From: Acidobacteriaceae bacterium
GTDB lineage: Bacteria; Acidobacteriota; Terriglobia; Terriglobales; Acidobacteriaceae
NCBI GenBank assembly: GCA_025462805.1
Contig: JAOAPJ010000277.1
Span: forward strand, 1 to 5,275
Length of the DNA: 5,275 bases
Direction of reading: 5' to 3'
The stretch's first letter is position 1, and every line of letters begins with the position of its first letter. The notes below the pieces were generated by a model. It was not told where the DNA came from. It worked only from the letters and a program-made list of their open reading frames with translations, and searched no databases. The position numbers were made by a program, and so were the translations under genes. Below are positions 4,995 to 5,275 of this stretch, piece after piece.

Positions 4995-5275
4995 CGGGCT
5001 ATTCCCTTCTGCTCGCGCGTAAGGGTCCGGTCATAGGGTGGATTGCTGTCGAGCTCCTCACGAAAGAGCGCTTCGATCGGCAGCGGAATTTGGAGCGCTA
5101 TGAAATTCCACTCCAGCAGTCCGGCTTTACTGAGTGGAAAGTCATCGGTGTACGCCTGTGCGGTCGCGACATCTGGGACCTCAAAGACGATGACGACTCC
5201 GGGCTCGTCTGCGCGCGCATAGTTCTCGCGAACAATCCCCGCCTTCCAAAGCCGCCAGACATTGGAGACCTCCTC
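4991..5275 (-). CDS. Dimeric alpha-beta barrel protein, muconolactone isomerase/YCII-like (partial, 5' end outside window)
   Basis: The last 94 residues are visible; the frame is open to the right edge, so the start and the N-terminal strand are missing. The visible order is a helix (EEVSNVWRLWKAGIV), a strand (RENYARADEPGVVIVFEV), a helix (VATAQAYTDDFPLSKAGLL), a strand (EWNFIALQIPLPIEALF) and a polar tail (REELDSNPPYDR). This is the ferredoxin-like half of the dimeric alpha-beta barrel fold, closest in feel to the small muconolactone delta-isomerase-like proteins. The phrases KAGIVRE and LPL-KAGLLEW/D are typical of that group. Catalytic residues cannot be assigned. Its TGA overlaps the GTG of the isochorismatase-like gene (GTGA), so the two are probably translationally coupled. 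The fold call is fairly confident; the function is unknown. Confidence 0.72.
   Translation of the reverse strand, partial: EEVSNVWRLWKAGIVRENYARADEPGVVIVFEVPDVATAQAYTDDFPLSKAGLLEWNFIALQIPLPIEALFREELDSNPPYDRTLTREQKGIAR

Overview
This GC-rich window most resembles a chromosomal segment of an Acidobacteriota (Terriglobia-type) soil bacterium. The main clue is the partial gene at the left edge. It joins an N-terminal DNA-binding winged helix, one membrane helix and the start of a TolB-like periplasmic domain, an architecture especially abundant in that phylum. The taxonomic call is an inference; there is no rRNA or other marker gene here. I see no tRNA, CRISPR array, insertion sequence or phage gene.

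Layout. (1) Positions 2-634, minus strand: the membrane-anchored winged-helix regulator, cut off by the left edge. (2) 737-1234, minus: a complete MarR-family repressor. (3) 1235-1349: a divergent control region with two palindromes about three helical turns apart, overlapping the likely promoters and the marR start. (4) 1350-2063, plus: a six- to seven-helix membrane protein, possibly DUF4386-like, with a strong Shine-Dalgarno. (5) About 2200-3693, plus: a full-length MocR/PdxR-type regulator (GntR winged helix fused to a fold-type I PLP aminotransferase domain) with its PLP lysine intact. (6) 3694-3870: a short convergent gap. (7) 3871-5275, minus: a probable three-gene operon, read right to left: a partial dimeric alpha-beta barrel protein, an isochorismatase-fold protein that lacks the catalytic cysteine, and a PhnB-type VOC protein.

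How the parts may work together. The MarR protein most likely represses itself and the divergent membrane-protein gene through the shared palindromes. The partial winged-helix gene lies downstream of marR on the same strand and may share its transcript. The MocR protein has no obvious metabolic partner next to it. The right-hand operon holds three small proteins of enzyme-like folds; the first two are coupled by a 4-base stop/start overlap. Their substrates cannot be read from the sequence.

The region is mostly ordinary accessory and regulatory content. The items most worth following up are the paired operators in the marR control region and the cysteine-less isochorismatase with its coupled barrel protein. 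I see no convincing evidence for a wholly new system.
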